Shown piece after piece: positions 36,401 through 47,814 of a DNA stretch of 64,000 bases. The stretch covers positions 1 to 64,000 of the forward strand of contig JAJFZO010000245.1 in assembly GCA_021397835.1 (NCBI GenBank), written 5' to 3'. Origin of the DNA: Moringa oleifera. Lineage: Eukaryota; Streptophyta; Magnoliopsida; Brassicales; Moringaceae. The notes under the pieces are model-generated. The model was not told the DNA's origin and did no database searches. It worked only from the letters and a program-made list of their open reading frames with translations. Numbering within the stretch: position 1 is the first letter of the stretch; each line of letters begins with the position of its first letter. The translations under genes were made by a program, and so were the position numbers.

Positions 36401-36850
36401 TTATAATTGAAGAGTGTCAATCATTTCATGGGTATGCCAAGATACTTGATCTCCACTATTTTTTTTTTTTATGATTCCATAATACATAGCATTCGTGTTT
36501 GCTGAAACTACTTTAGAGTTGTTTGCACTTCGATTACTGGCCTAATTAGAAGTATGAAAATAATAACCATTGACATAGTAATTTCGATAAATGTTGACCT
36601 TATTCATATGTCCCCATGCTAAATCATACAAAAATTGATTATTCACCTCGTTCATAGGATTATGCACCTTATAATGAGTTATTCATACAAATGAAATTTC
36701 AATAATATAAATTATATTGAAAGCTATATTAATTTATATTTGCAATGACAATTATCAAGAACCAACTTATGTGGTCTTTGAACCACCTAACAAAGTTTGA
36801 TTAAAGATGTTTATATATATCATTGGAGATCAAATGTGGTAAGGTTGTTA
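36401..36850 (-). pseudogene. DUF4216 remnant, minus strand
   Basis: The minus strand at about 36600-36480 reads NYYVNGYYFHTSN, then ASNRSANNSKVVSANTNAMY and YYGII. This is the NGYRFHT...NSGV core of DUF4216. It lies between TNP2 and the second ORF as in the other element. The later FKCDW part is not recognisable. Confidence 0.7.
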
Positions 36851-39060
36851 TTATTGTTTGAATATGTATTCGGCAATTATAGATCATACGTGTTAGTTTG
36901 TATGGATTATAGCTTTTTATGTACACTAATCATAACATATAGAGTAAAACTTGCTGCATAAAGAGCTCAACTTTATGGTAATTCATAAGTACATATTTGT
37001 TGATCTGAATTGCTTTTTCCCTTATGAGATAATAAGACTTGCGTGATTCTTCAGATTGACCAAGATAATTGAAGATAGATATCAATGGATGCTTAGATGA
37101 CTCTCCACTATCATCATTTTATGGCTTTCTTTAATTTCTAGACTAAACATGTGAATCAAAGTAGTAAGAATGAAAGATTGACATCTTCTCCAACATGTGA
37201 GCCTTGTGTATTGAACCCTTAATAGAAGCGTCATTCTGAACTTTTTTCATAAATTATGTAAAAATCTAAAAAATAACACTTTTATATGCATTATGATGGT
37301 CACTTAAAGTGTAAACAATTAACAAATTAATAATATAATTATGGTCTAAATCATACCTCTCAGACAGATACATCTGTATTGTGTTGGTCTTCTTACTCGT
37401 GCTTCATATACTAAGTGTCTGGATAAGTGTTCCATGGCATTAAAAAACTCAAGAGGAAAGTTTTTTTTCTAACTTGCATAAAATTAGTGCAATATTATTC
37501 TCCATTACATCCAACTTAGTCTTTTCTAGTGTTGGACAACAAAAGTCTGAGAAAAAAGAAAAAACTTAACTCAGTGATGGCTTCTCAGATAGGGTACGTA
37601 GACAACTAAATGCAATTAGCAATAATCTCTCTATCATTATGTGACCATCATGGCTCTTCATATTTTCCAATGTGCAAGCTTGCGTGTCAATGCATTTGCA
37701 TAAGTTGGATGCATATCCATGAGGAAGTTTCATTTCTTTTATCCACTCACATATAATCCTTTTGTACTTCTTATGTAGTGTATAGTGAGCCTTACCCCTA
37801 TCCTCTAGGTGTAACTCATTTCATCGACAATATAGAGGTAGATCCATCCTTGCCTTAACATTGTCCTTAATTTTTCCTTTGACATCCATGATTTATGAAA
37901 TATGTTCTTAAACACGATGGCTTTAGTATGCATGACATCAATATTATACGGGTTTAGCAAATCAAGCTACTAAGGTAAATCCTATAAAAGGCTACATTTT
38001 ATAAAATTGTGTAACTCTCCATAACTAGCTATTTGATGCAAACTTCTAGGGTTAATTATTTGAGGGAATAACCTAAGTTACTCTTGCACTTATGTGCCAA
38101 TCAATCTTCTCGATGATTCACCCTATTCACTCCAACCCTTGATAAAATTCCTCTTATTCCATCTAAATGGATGATCTATATGGAGAAATTGTCGATGATA
38201 ATCAAACTAACACATTAAAAAAAGTTTTGGACAATCCCATGTAGATTGTACAACCCATCCAACCTGCAGTTTGCCATCTCGACAACATGTCATATGCAAG
38301 GAAATCATTGGTAATCTATAACAACACTGCCTTCATGCAAAAGTTTTATTTTTGTGACATGTCATAAGTTTCCATACCATGCATGATTCGGTAACAATTT
38401 GAGATCATCAATCAACAATTGTAAGAACACATCTATCAAAGTTTTTAGATTACTTGAACCAAAAATTATCACAATCAAAAACACGTATTCTCCCTTCACG
38501 CACATCCTCAATGGAAAATTATACAAGGTCAAAGTGATTGGCCAACACGAATACACATTAGAACTCATGTTAAAAGGATTGATGGCATCAAAATACAATC
38601 ATTCTCAATCATTCCTTAGTTTTGATGCGAATTCGAGATAAATAAGATCGAAATGCTTCCAAGCTTCCCCATCTGAATGATATGCTAACATTTCTTCCTC
38701 TAGTCAATTTTTGTGATGTCATCTCATATGTTCTGTGGTTGCATTTGAGGCAAACAATCATTGCAACTGTAAAACTATCAACAATATTTATTTTCTCGAT
38801 ACATCTTTGGTTCGATTACAAACTCGTCATCATTCTTTGAAATGAGTTTGTCCACAAAATTTACATTCTGGGTTTGTTGCACTATCACCATAATATAACA
38901 TGTAGCCTGCAAGACAACAATTAATTTTTTTATAACCACAGCCAAGCTAGGAGATTAACTTTTTAGTCTGATAAAAATTATCGAGCATTCTATTACTTAT
39001 CGGTAGTACCTTTTTTAGCAAAGTAATTATTTTATCCATGCACGCTACAACTATATTATA
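36851..39060 (-). pseudogene. tnp2: TNP2-like transposase remnant, minus strand
   Basis: Minus strand from about 39040: LLKKVLP-like text, DNFYQTKKLIS, then GYMLYYGDSATNPECKFCGQ, the cysteine cluster, near 38900. Then DGEAWKHFDLIYLEFASKL, INPFNMSSNVYSCWPITLTL, YNFPLRMCVKGEYVFLIVII and DVFLQLLIDDLKLL (38600-38370). Later: MDVKGKIKDNVKARMDLPLY and CEWIKEMKLPHGYASNLCKC (37890-37700), then MKSHDGHIMIERLLLIAF (37650) and NNIALILCKLE (about 37490). The N-terminal 100-150 residues are missing at the junction with the 18S fragment. Stops are frequent. The wording differs from the 27062 copy, so it is a different TNP2 lineage. Confidence 0.85.
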
Positions 39061-39099
39061 ATTAGATTTAATACTTAACAATCGCATAGCCATTGATAG

Positions 39100-39335
39100 A
39101 ATTGATTGGCTATCATATTAATCCCTTAATGTGTAATTCTAGAGCTAATACATGCATTAAATCCTGGCTTCTAGAAGGGATGCATTTATTAAATCAAATA
39201 TCAACGCAGGCTTTGCCCATTACTTTTATGATCCTTGATAACTTGATGGATTATAAGGCCATCATGAGAGTGACACATCATTCAAATTTTTGCCTTGTTA
39301 ACTTTTAATGGTAGAAGTTAGCTGCCTACTATAAG
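39100..39335 (+). rRNA. Decayed 18S rRNA fragment
   Basis: From 39133 the sequence follows nuclear small-subunit rRNA closely: taattctagagctaatacat, then ctagaagggatgcatttatt, caacgcaggctttgccc, gataacttgatggat, acatcattcaaatttttgcc and gcctactata. This is about 200-230 bases of the 5' domain of 18S, beginning after the first hundred or so residues. Differences from the usual plant text are mostly C-to-T or G-to-A, as expected for a methylated, unselected copy. The stretch at 39100-39132 may also be homologous but is weaker. It is flanked by the truncated minus-strand TNP2 on the left and AT-rich CACTA leader on the right. The short open frame across it (39093-39308) has no meaning. Non-functional fragment. 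Confidence 0.85.
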
Positions 39336-39653
39336 GCCCTCACATATGGGTGTTTGGTGGCACGATAAAAGCATGGCATGGATGTTCATTGAGGCCCAGC
39401 CTAAGTATTAATTATTTATTTATATTTTAATTAATAAATTTTATGCTTATAAAGTAAATAATTAAATGTTATTTAAATTTTGATTAATTTACTAGCTAGT
39501 TAATTAGATGCTTTTATAGTAATAAATTAGATGTTAAGCAAATATTAACTTTTTGTATTAATTAATTAAATAGTTATTAATCATTTATTTAAATTTTACT
39601 TAATATATTAGATGCTTGAAAAGTGAGTAATTAAATGTTATTTAAATTTCAAA
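39336..39653 (+). other. AT-rich leader/intron-like sequence before third TNP2
   Basis: Repeated ttaattaattaa- and gtaattaaatg-type phrases, like the intron-like stretches upstream of the other CACTA coding regions. No gene. Confidence 0.45.
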
Positions 39654-40606
39654 ATGGATAAAACTTGGATGTTTGCTGATGGAAGATCAGAGGCATATGA
39701 TCTAGGGGTGAATAACTTTTTGAATTATGTTGTTCAAAGAGTGATAACTCTGAATTAGTTCGGTGTCCATGTATAAAATGTGGTAATGTGAAGTATCATA
39801 CTTCACATGAGATACAGAATCATTTATATGATATGAAGTTGATAGCAGCAATCAAAACTAGATATGGCATGGAGTAGGAATGCTAAGGTTGTTAAGGAGG
39901 TAGAATACATCGAAGAAGTTGGTAACACTGTAGAAATGGTACAAAGGGCATTTGTAGAGTATGATAGTAATCCTAACCACTTTGACAGATTACTTTGTGA
40001 TGCTGAGAAACTTTTGTATTCTAGATCACTGAAGTTCACTAAATTGTCTGCTCTAGTTAAATTGTACAATTTGAAGATGAAATATGGTTAGTTCGATTAA
40101 AGCTTTAGTGATGTTTTAAATTTTATTGCTGAAATATTACGTGACAATAATAAAATTCCTACATCCTTGTATGATGCCAAGAAAACATTGAATGCATTAG
40201 GCATGGAGTATCAAAAGATCCATGCCTGTCCAAATGATTGCATATTATATCAGAAGATGTTTCAAGATGACATCCAACGTCTAACTTGTGGACTTTCAAG
40301 ATGGAAAGTAATGACGAACGGTAACAAAATAAACGTTGGTGTGCCTACTTAAGTGTTGTGGTATTTTTTCACCAATACCAAGATTTAGAAAAATGTTCAG
40401 AAGTTTTGAAATATTAAAACACCTTACATGGCATTCAAATAAAAAATAAGTCAATGGTCAGTTGAGGCACCCATCGGATACACCATCATGCAAAGTGATT
40501 GACTACATGTGGCCAGAGTTCGTTTCAGAGCCAAGAAACTTAAGGCTTGCCATATTAGTAGATGGGATCAATCCATACAGTACATTGAATAGTCGATATA
40601 GTTGTT
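39654..40606 (+). pseudogene. tnp2: Third TNP2-like remnant, N-terminal part only
   Basis: Starts MDKTWMFADGRSEAYDLGV, the transposase-associated N-terminus, with a cysteine cluster spread over frames (39750-39800). An open stretch to 40091 reads RAFVEYDSNPNHFDRLLCDA and FTKLSALVKLYNLKMKYG. Then LYDAKKTLNALGMEYQKIHA and CPNDCILYQKM with ISRW-like LSRWKV (40167-40330), YFFTNTKI, and WPEFVSEPRNLRLAILVDGI with NPYSTLNSRYSCYS (40510-40610). It stops abruptly in the middle of the core, where the CACTA derivative of direct-repeat copy 2 begins. The open frame 40462-40725 is a chimera across that junction. This is the least decayed TNP2 in the window. Confidence 0.9.
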
Positions 40607-42399
40607 ATTCATGTGACACTCGGCTTTCACTTTTATGCCTCTTCATGGGTAGCTTTATACGAGTGAAGAGAAGTGCTCTGGATGCAATACTTGGCTTTCA
40701 CTTTTATGTCCCTTCATGGGTATAAAACCACTTGTGAAGGAAAAAAAAAAAGAGCAACCCGATTAGGGTTCCTTTTTTTTTTTTTTTTCTTCTTCTTCTT
40801 CTTCTTCTCTTTTTCCTTTCTTTTCTATTTTCTTTCTTCTCTCCAATAACAAGATTTTTTCTTTTTTCTTCCTCTGTGCATCATCTTTAATCCGATAAGG
40901 TTTTTTTTACTCTTATTATTGGTGGTATCAAGCTTTCTTATATTCAAAACATTTTGAGTAAGTATTTTGGCAAAAAAAAAAAAATCTATATTATATCTAC
41001 ATTGTCATTTTTGTTTAAAAATTTTATAATTTTTGTTTATTTATGCCATTGATTTATTTAGATATGGTTTTTTTGTATATTTTTGTTAGATATTTTATTA
41101 AAATTTTGAATGGTAAAATTATTGAGTTTTATTTTTTATCTTTCTATATTTTAGGAGAACATAAAGGTTACTAATTAACCTTAATTTGGAGAATAAACCT
41201 TCTGGTATGTATGACATTTCTTTAAATTTATTTATTGTGGTTTTAATTTTTACTATATATTAGTTTTTTGTACTTATGTAAGTTTAAATTTAATTTAAAT
41301 AATTAGTTGTATTATTAAAGTAAGATTTATAGTAGCTTTGTATTTACATAATTTTATATTAAAATTATATAATTAATTAATTAGATAATTAGATTTTTTT
41401 AGTGAGATTTTAAATTTACAGTTACATTAGATAAATATTATTGTTTTTAATATAAATGAAATTTAGATTAATATTGTATCTATATAATAGATAATTAGAT
41501 AGATTTTAGATTTAAAATTTAATTGAGAATAAAGTACTTATTTTCATATATTAAAATTTTTATATTATATATTTGTAGTTTTACATTTTAATAAGATAAT
41601 TTGATAATTATATAATTATACATTTAGATAATTAGATAGATTATATTAGATTTAGATTGAAGTTGGATAAATGGATTATTATATAATTAGATTATTAAAT
41701 CATTAGTTAATTAAAATAGTTATGTTATATTTAGATTTAAGTTAGATAAGTGGTTAATTATAGAATTAAATTATTAGATATTAAGTAATTAAATAATTAG
41801 TTATAATCAGATAATTAGATAAATAAATTTATTTTTGGATTTAAAATAGATAAATATATTTGTTTTAAATTTAAATGATATTCAAATTAATATTGTACTT
41901 ATTATATTTTATATCAACATTAGATAATTAAATACATTTTATAGATTTAGATTTAAATGAGATTAAAGTATTTTATTTTAATTTTTAATATATTTGATTA
42001 ATTAATATTAGAGTTATTTAATTTTAGATTTATATTAGATAAGTGGGTAATTATATATCATTAGGTAAATAAAATAATTAGATAATTAGATAGATTGATT
42101 TAGATTTAAATTTAAATTAAAAGTTAAATTTAAATAAACGTAATATTGTACTTAGTTACGGAATGCATGAGAGTCATTATGATGTTACATGTAGATTGCA
42201 TATTTATAATTTAATTTTTATGTGTATTAATTAGAATAAATGATTAGTTTATAGTGGTTACACTTTGAAATGACATAATGACATTTTGAACTTTAGACAT
42301 GGTTAAAGAAGAATAAATGAACCTTTTATTATTTTCTATGTATAGTACATGTGGATTGAAATAATTTGTTCAATTATAATACATGATAATATTTTGTTG

Positions 42400-42870
42400 T
42401 TAAAGCTTTTTGAATGTTCTTGGCAATACTCATTTTGTTAAGTACTAGACGAAATTACGAAGCTCTTGTTGTTAAGGTATGTATATATAAATCTATATAT
42501 GGTATTCAATTTACTTTTTGGACAACATATGACATTTGAAATTATGGTATGTAGTGTCTGCATCAACCTTCCAATCATGAGTGTGGATACTATGTCATGA
42601 GATTGAAACATCATTGACCGACGTAACCATGATCTTCCTTACATCAAAATAATAAGTTGTTACTAATTATTAATCTAAATGAATACAATACTATTAGAAG
42701 TTTTAGTTATACTTTTTTTTTTAAATTTCATATATATAACTGATGGACATTGATTCTTACATTCAACTTGAGGTTAACGATGTTAGATAAGAACTTGAGC
42801 AGTACATATGGAGTATCATGTTATAGTTTAGGTAAAAAGGTCGAACTTGAGCTTTAAATTTTGTAAAGAC
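42400..42870 (+). pseudogene. Ulp1-like protease C-terminal fragment, copy 2
   Basis: At 42555 the frame reads CLHQPSNHECGYYVMRLKHH, then a stop. A second fragment from 42743 begins MDIDSYIQLEVNDVR. The catalytic-Cys segment is nearly identical to copy 1 (Ile to Val at one site). Not functional. Confidence 0.65.
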
Positions 42871-43069
42871 AGTTATTGAGTTTAAGAATTATATCATTTG
42901 TATTTGAACTTGCATTATAAAAATAGTTTTAGTTTATAAATTAATTCTTTTTCACATGTTTGATATATGTATGAATATTTCTTTGAATGAGAATTGTGAT
43001 TCATTATGGTACAAAGAGAGATGTGTTACATTGAACTTTGTTGTAATAGAAGAAATAATTGATGAGAAT

Positions 43070-43280
43070 TATTAGAGTATTGATTTGTTTATTGTATTAT
43101 TAGAGAGTTGGTACATTGATTTATGGAATTATTAGAGTGTTGGTGCCTTGATTTATGAAATTATCGAAGTGTTTGTGCATTAGCTTCTTTACAAAATCAT
43201 TGAAGTGTTGGTACATTAGGTTGTTTATGGAATTATTAGAGTATTGGTTTGTTGATAGAATTGTCGATATATTAATTTGT
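43070..43280 (+). repeat. Tandem repeat of ~36-base units, copy 2
   Basis: Same array as 15030-15250, with slightly different unit number and order. Confidence 0.7.
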
Positions 43281-43289
43281 TGATAGTAT

Positions 43290-43686
43290 GTTAATAGAAT
43301 TAAAGTAGTTTGTTTATATTTATATGTGTGTGTGTTTGTTAATGTTTTTGGTATGTTGGAGAAAGAATTAACATTTATGTTGATTTATGTATATATTAAT
43401 ATGATTAATTCGTTACTTTATGTATATGTATGTATGTTAGTGCACTAATGAAATAAATAGGTTTAGTATATTAGTTTGTTCATATTTATATGCATATATG
43501 TTGGTGTATTGGAGAAAGAATGAATATTTATGTAGATTATGGTTATGTGTGTGTCCATGTGATGGTTCGTTTATTGGTTTATGTATATGTTGGTGTGTCA
43601 ATAAAATAGATAGGTTTGGTGTATTAGTTTGTTAATAATTAGGAAGGAATTAATATTTATGTGTATGCTATTATGATGGTTGTTTA

Positions 43687-43730
<44 letters not shown>

Positions 43731-43768
43731 AGTGTGTTAATGGATTAAAAAGGTCTACTGTATTAATT

Positions 43769-43801
<33 letters not shown>

Positions 43802-43980
43802 TAATGTGATAATGTTATTGGTTTATGTACATGTTGGTGTGTTTGTGTAACGGATATGTTTATTAATATGTTAAAATGTAAGTTTGATAAGTTCAGTGTA
43901 TTGGATAAAAATTTAATGTACATTTATATTTTGGTTTATGCATATTAAGTACAATTAGGAAATTTTATTTTTTATATTTT
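43290..43980 (+). repeat. TG/TA-rich tandem repeat, unit ~150-190 bases, absent from copy 1
   Basis: Three to four decayed units share ggagaaagaattaa, catttatgttgatttatg, tatgtatatgttggtgtg, aataaataggttt and gtattagtttgtt. A (TA)n tract lies at 43695-43720 and TA/TG tracts at 43770-43802. At the equivalent point in copy 1 (about 15300) the sequence runs straight into the AT hairpin. Confidence 0.75.
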
Positions 43981-43983
43981 TGT

Positions 43984-44060
43984 TTAAAAATTTTTATTTA
44001 TTATAATTAATATTATTATATATTTTATTTATAATTATAAAAATAAAAATTTTAAAAATT
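43984..44060. repeat. AT-rich hairpin, copy 2
   Basis: Counterpart of 15309-15415, with a left arm around aaaaatttttattta and a right arm around aaataaaaattttaaaaa. Confidence 0.55.
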
Positions 44061-44099
44061 AAAAAATATATTCTAAAATTTTATAATAATTATTTCATA

Positions 44100-45990
44100 A
44101 TTAAAATTATTATGAGTTTGGCTAATATTGATGAAAAAATTGGTGATGAAAATCAAGTTATCATCTTGTAGAATTCTCTTTTCGATTATCATAATGATGT
44201 TAAATAGCTTTAGCATAGATGAGGTCATTGGGGCTCTAAAATCAAAAGGATTAGAGTTAAAAATATTCAAGAAATTTGAAAATTTAGGAGAAGGTCTTCT
44301 TGTCAAGGGAAAGTCAAAAAAGAGAAATTAATCAAAACAGAAAGAAAAATCAAAGTTAAAAACTGGAACTTAAAGAACTTGCTATTATTATCATCAACCT
44401 AAACATATTAAAATTTTTTGTCTTGAAAGACAAAAGAAGAAGAAAGATGGATCAAATTCAGATAGTGTAGCCACAGCATATGAGTATAAGTCACATGATT
44501 GGGGTAAGCTTTTAATGGAAAATAACATAACATGTGCAGTTGTGGGGATTGGCTCAATTAAATCTAGCATGTGGGATGGAGCAGTGAGAATGTTGCAAAA
44601 TGTGAGTCACATTCTAAACCTTAAAAGAAATTCAATGTCCTTAGGAATGTTGGACATAAGTGGGTGCTCTTATAAATCTGAATATGGATCATTGAGGGTT
44701 GTAAAAGTAGCCATGGTAGTAACAAGAGGATTACTTAAAAATAGCTTATACATCCTTCAAGGAGAAGTAATTGCATCATCCTAAATAAAGATGAAAATAC
44801 TCATTGGCATAACAGATTTAGATACATGAGCTAGAAAAGAATGCATGAATGATGTAAACAAGAGTTTCTTGATAAGAAAAAGATATTCGATTTGGACTTC
44901 TGTGAAAACTGTGAACTGGGTAAAGCACACAGGTTGAGTTTCTCACTATCTACACATAAAGCAAAATGCACATTGGATTCCATTAATTCAGACTTGACAA
45001 GTATATTATATCACATTCTTCAAGTTTTTTTAATTTTTAGAGTAAGTAGAGATTCAAAAGTTAAACCGCAGAATTTAACATGAAAGGTTGCAGGTCACCT
45101 AAGAAAATATTGGGCATGCTAATGAAAAGACAGAGAAAAAGGCATATTATCAATCTCATAAGAAGATTACATCAAAAGGTGGTTCGAATGTTTGGTATAG
45201 AAGATGCAAAAAGGGTGAAAACTTCTATTGGGTCTCAATTCAAGTTAAAGGATCTTAAAGATCCTTTTACTAAGGAAAACAAAAGCTTTATGAACAACGA
45301 TATATCTAATGCAAATCCAATTCGAAGTATAATGTATGTTATGCTTGGATCTAGGCCAGATATTGCATATGGAATTGGTTGGTGAGTAGATTATAACTAA
45401 AATAAGAAAATATCATTGTATGACTACAAATGGTTGTTATGGTATCTAAAAGAAACAACAGTTGTTGGATTATATATATGTTATAAAAGGTAAGTGTTAG
45501 AACCATTTTGAATCAAAGAATAAGATGATTCTAATTATGCTTTGAGTGTTAGGTAACAGAAGATCAGCAACTAGCTATGTCTGTAAAATTGGGGCAATGC
45601 TACAAGGTGGAAATTAACCTTTCAACATACTATGGCATTATCAATAACAAAGGTCAAATATGTTACATCGACAGATGTAGCTAAGGAAGCACTTTGGCTA
45701 AAAGATTTTATAAGAAAGTTGGATTTTAATAAGAAGTTAAAGGACATCTTTTCATATTCTTTAATGCCACCTACCTCACCAGGAACATAATTTTTCATGA
45801 AAGATCAAAGCATATAACTGTGAAGCTACATTTTGTGAGAGACATGACTAAAGATGAGTTGATAGTTATGAAGAAGACTTTAATATTTAGAGGACCATAT
45901 AGACATTTTAACAAAGATTATACCACTTAGTAAGCTTAGAAATGCTCTAAACATACTAAGAATATCATTAGTGGGATAACACTTGTGTAT
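44100..45990 (+). pseudogene. Ty1-copia gag-pol remnant with internal deletion, copy 2
   Basis: Same structure as copy 1. Gag end open at 44128-44331 (EGLLVKGKSKKRN). Pre-integrase open at 44515-44784 (MENNITCAVVGIGSIKSSMW, LKRNSMSLGMLDISG). Integrase zinc part at 44892-45083 (DFCENCELGKAHRLSF). The fused C-terminal part is open at 45080-45385 (GIEDAKRVKTSIGSQFKLKD, MLGSRPDIAYGIGW). RNase H follows (LQHTMALSIT-like text, AKEALWLKDF near 45690). The cysteine of FCENC is intact here but is Tyr in copy 1. The same core-integrase and RT deletion shows that it predates the duplication. Confidence 0.85.
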
Positions 45991-46348
45991 AGAGATGACA
46001 CCTTAGTGCAGTCACTATCAGATTTAGAGTTAGATGGAGATATGTGAAGTAATAACTCTTCATCTGATTAGGGGTAAATTTCTAACTATGCATTCCAATT
46101 ATAAATAGGTTGTTGATTATTTTGTTAAACATATGATAGGCTCTTTCTTCTTTTCTTCTGGATATTATGGTTTTTATCGATGGGGGTTCTTTTGTATTTG
46201 TAAGGATTCCTTTTGTATAAAAGCTTGTAGAGAGAAATCTTTGTCATTTCTATGAGAGCAAGAGTTGTAATTTCTAATTTGTTAATAGATTAAATAGGGT
46301 GATGATTCTCCAAATTTTGGATGTAGATTAGCTTTGTCTAGTCGAACA
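45991..46348 (+). repeat. Copia LTR remnant, copy 2 (3' truncated)
   Basis: Contains TATAAATAGG at 46100 and tataaaa at 46216, then the R/U5-like text. It is cut at 46348 by the short AT-rich repeat that precedes LTR-B. Confidence 0.55.
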
Positions 46349-46418
46349 ATTGTCATCTCATATTTATTAATAGTGATAATTTAATAAATATTGTTAAAAG
46401 TACAATAAATATTGTAAA
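46349..46418. repeat. Short AT-rich repeat, also at 49682-49745
   Basis: The phrases tatttattaatagtgat, ataaatattgtt and aaagtaca occur in the same order and strand at 49682-49745. Confidence 0.7.
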
Positions 46419-47705
46419 TGGTTCTTGGTGAAGTGTCCATAAAAGTGCATTTTATTTAGAACTAAGTAAACAACACCATGGTCCCTTTTGAATTTTTGGT
46501 GAGCTTTGTCCTAAAATTTTCTATGTAAATAGGCCCGTTTTTTATGGAATAAGGACCTTCGCAACGATCTTTGCATTAATTTTCTCTCCATCATTGAATT
46601 CATTCACTTTTTCAAGCTTATAATAGCTCTCAAGCTTTTTTTCTTCATTCTTTCTATTTCCTAGAGAGATCTTTCGAAAAGAATCATTGCTTCTGCAAGT
46701 TAACAGAGGGACAACATAGATTGTATTGAAGGTATAATTCTTTTGTTATACACTTTTTTGTATCATCATTTACATGTCGAATAAAATTTATGAAGATTAA
46801 CTTTATTTCTTCTCTTTACTATTTATCATGCTTTGATATTTAAGATTCATTGATGCATTTCATGTTTTAATTTTAAAGATAGGAATATGATAAAGCTCTT
46901 ATTCTAAATCTTGAAATCAAAATGTTTGTATTTGTTTTTGGAATCAAAGATGTAGTATTGACTATATTATGAGATTCTTGCATGAAACAACGTGGAAAAT
47001 TATTTTGAGATCGTACTACATCATGATGAAATCTCATTTGGTTATTCTCTTAAAAGCTTTTAAGGTGAACAAGGGCCAATCTCCCTATATATATATATAT
47101 AATATATATATATATGTATGTATGTATACTATATTATATATATATATATATGTATGTTATATTTCTTCATTATACTTTGGAATAAACATCAAATTAAGAT
47201 AATTCATAAGATACGAGATCATTCAGTTTAAACAGTACCAATTCTTGGGTACTTCTAGGAATGCTACTCTTTTCTTATATATAACTGACTCTTGATCTTA
47301 AATCTCTCAGTGAAGTAGATCACTATTTATTTTTTATATGGAGTTTATTTTTTTCAAATAAAGTTTTAAATAAAAAATAGTGATCAAACACATCTAAAAA
47401 AATTGGTCACGACTCTTTATTTTTTTTCTTTATTTAAAAACCCAAACTAATAAATAAATTTTTTAAATTAAAATATTTCTCATATTAAACTTTTGTCAAA
47501 ATGTTTTACCTATGGCAAAGGCCTTATAAAAATTGTAACTGGTTCGATTCTCTTTCCTAACCCAGCCATGAAAAAACACCTCTTGACTCAGCCATGCAAA
47601 TTACTTAATTAGCAATATTTGGGCAAGCTTTGTGTCTTTCTTCAATTTGGTCCATGTGTCACCATATCACTTTCTTTTACTAGGTGGCAAAAGTAGGTAT
47701 CTACA
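46419..47705 (+). repeat. LTR-B block, copy 3
   Basis: TGGTTCTTGGTGAAG start and GGTATCTACA end. It contains a TATA-like tgtaaataggcccg near 46527, a CT-rich leader, a TA/TATG microsatellite (47084-47160) and the U5-like segment (47237-47420). Possible target duplication gtaaa/ttaaa is imperfect. Neither pol nor LTR-A is adjacent, so this is a solo-like or truncated copy. Confidence 0.6.
47084..47160. repeat. TA/TATG microsatellite
   Basis: Alternating TA runs with three ATGT units. Position-equivalent to 7508-7560 in LTR-B copy 1. Confidence 0.85.
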
Positions 47706-47814
47706 TTAAACATAAAAAACTGCAATCACATGGATAAGAAATAATCAAAACAACTTAAAAAAGCTTGAATATATTTACAAAGTATCATGTGTTCTTGGCT
47801 CTTCAACTAATCGA

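Larger units (their letters stand above)
33996..39060 (-). mobile_element. Second decayed CACTA transposon, minus strand
   Basis: Read on the minus strand: TNP2 (39060 to about 36850), DUF4216 (about 36660-36500), PTTA-type second ORF (about 36400-34985). The order is the same as in the plus-strand element, but the sequence is clearly different. The 5' end is cut off at about 39060, where an rRNA fragment begins. The 3' end may be the CATTACAAC terminus at 33996. Confidence 0.6.
40612..43290 (+). mobile_element. Deletion-derived CACTA element, copy 2 (5' end missing)
   Basis: Subterminal cttcatgggtagc repeats (40640-40740), gattagggttcc with a CT-rich leader (40760-40860), gagtaagt donor (40956), AT-rich intron-like stretch and a Ulp1-like fragment, as in copy 1. 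The terminal CACTA repeat is absent, so this copy is truncated. Confidence 0.6.
40612..46348 (+). repeat. Long direct repeat, copy 2
   Basis: Same order and orientation as 12535-17696. The left edge lies inside the CACTA subterminal region, about 320 bases in from the terminal repeat seen in copy 1, and abuts TNP2. The right edge is inside the copia LTR at gtctagtcgaaca. About 650 bases of extra repeats sit at 43300-43980. Confidence 0.9.

Noticed and set aside
39093..39308. Open frame of 71 codons
   Set aside because: It reads through the 18S rRNA fragment; the nucleotide match to rRNA explains it.
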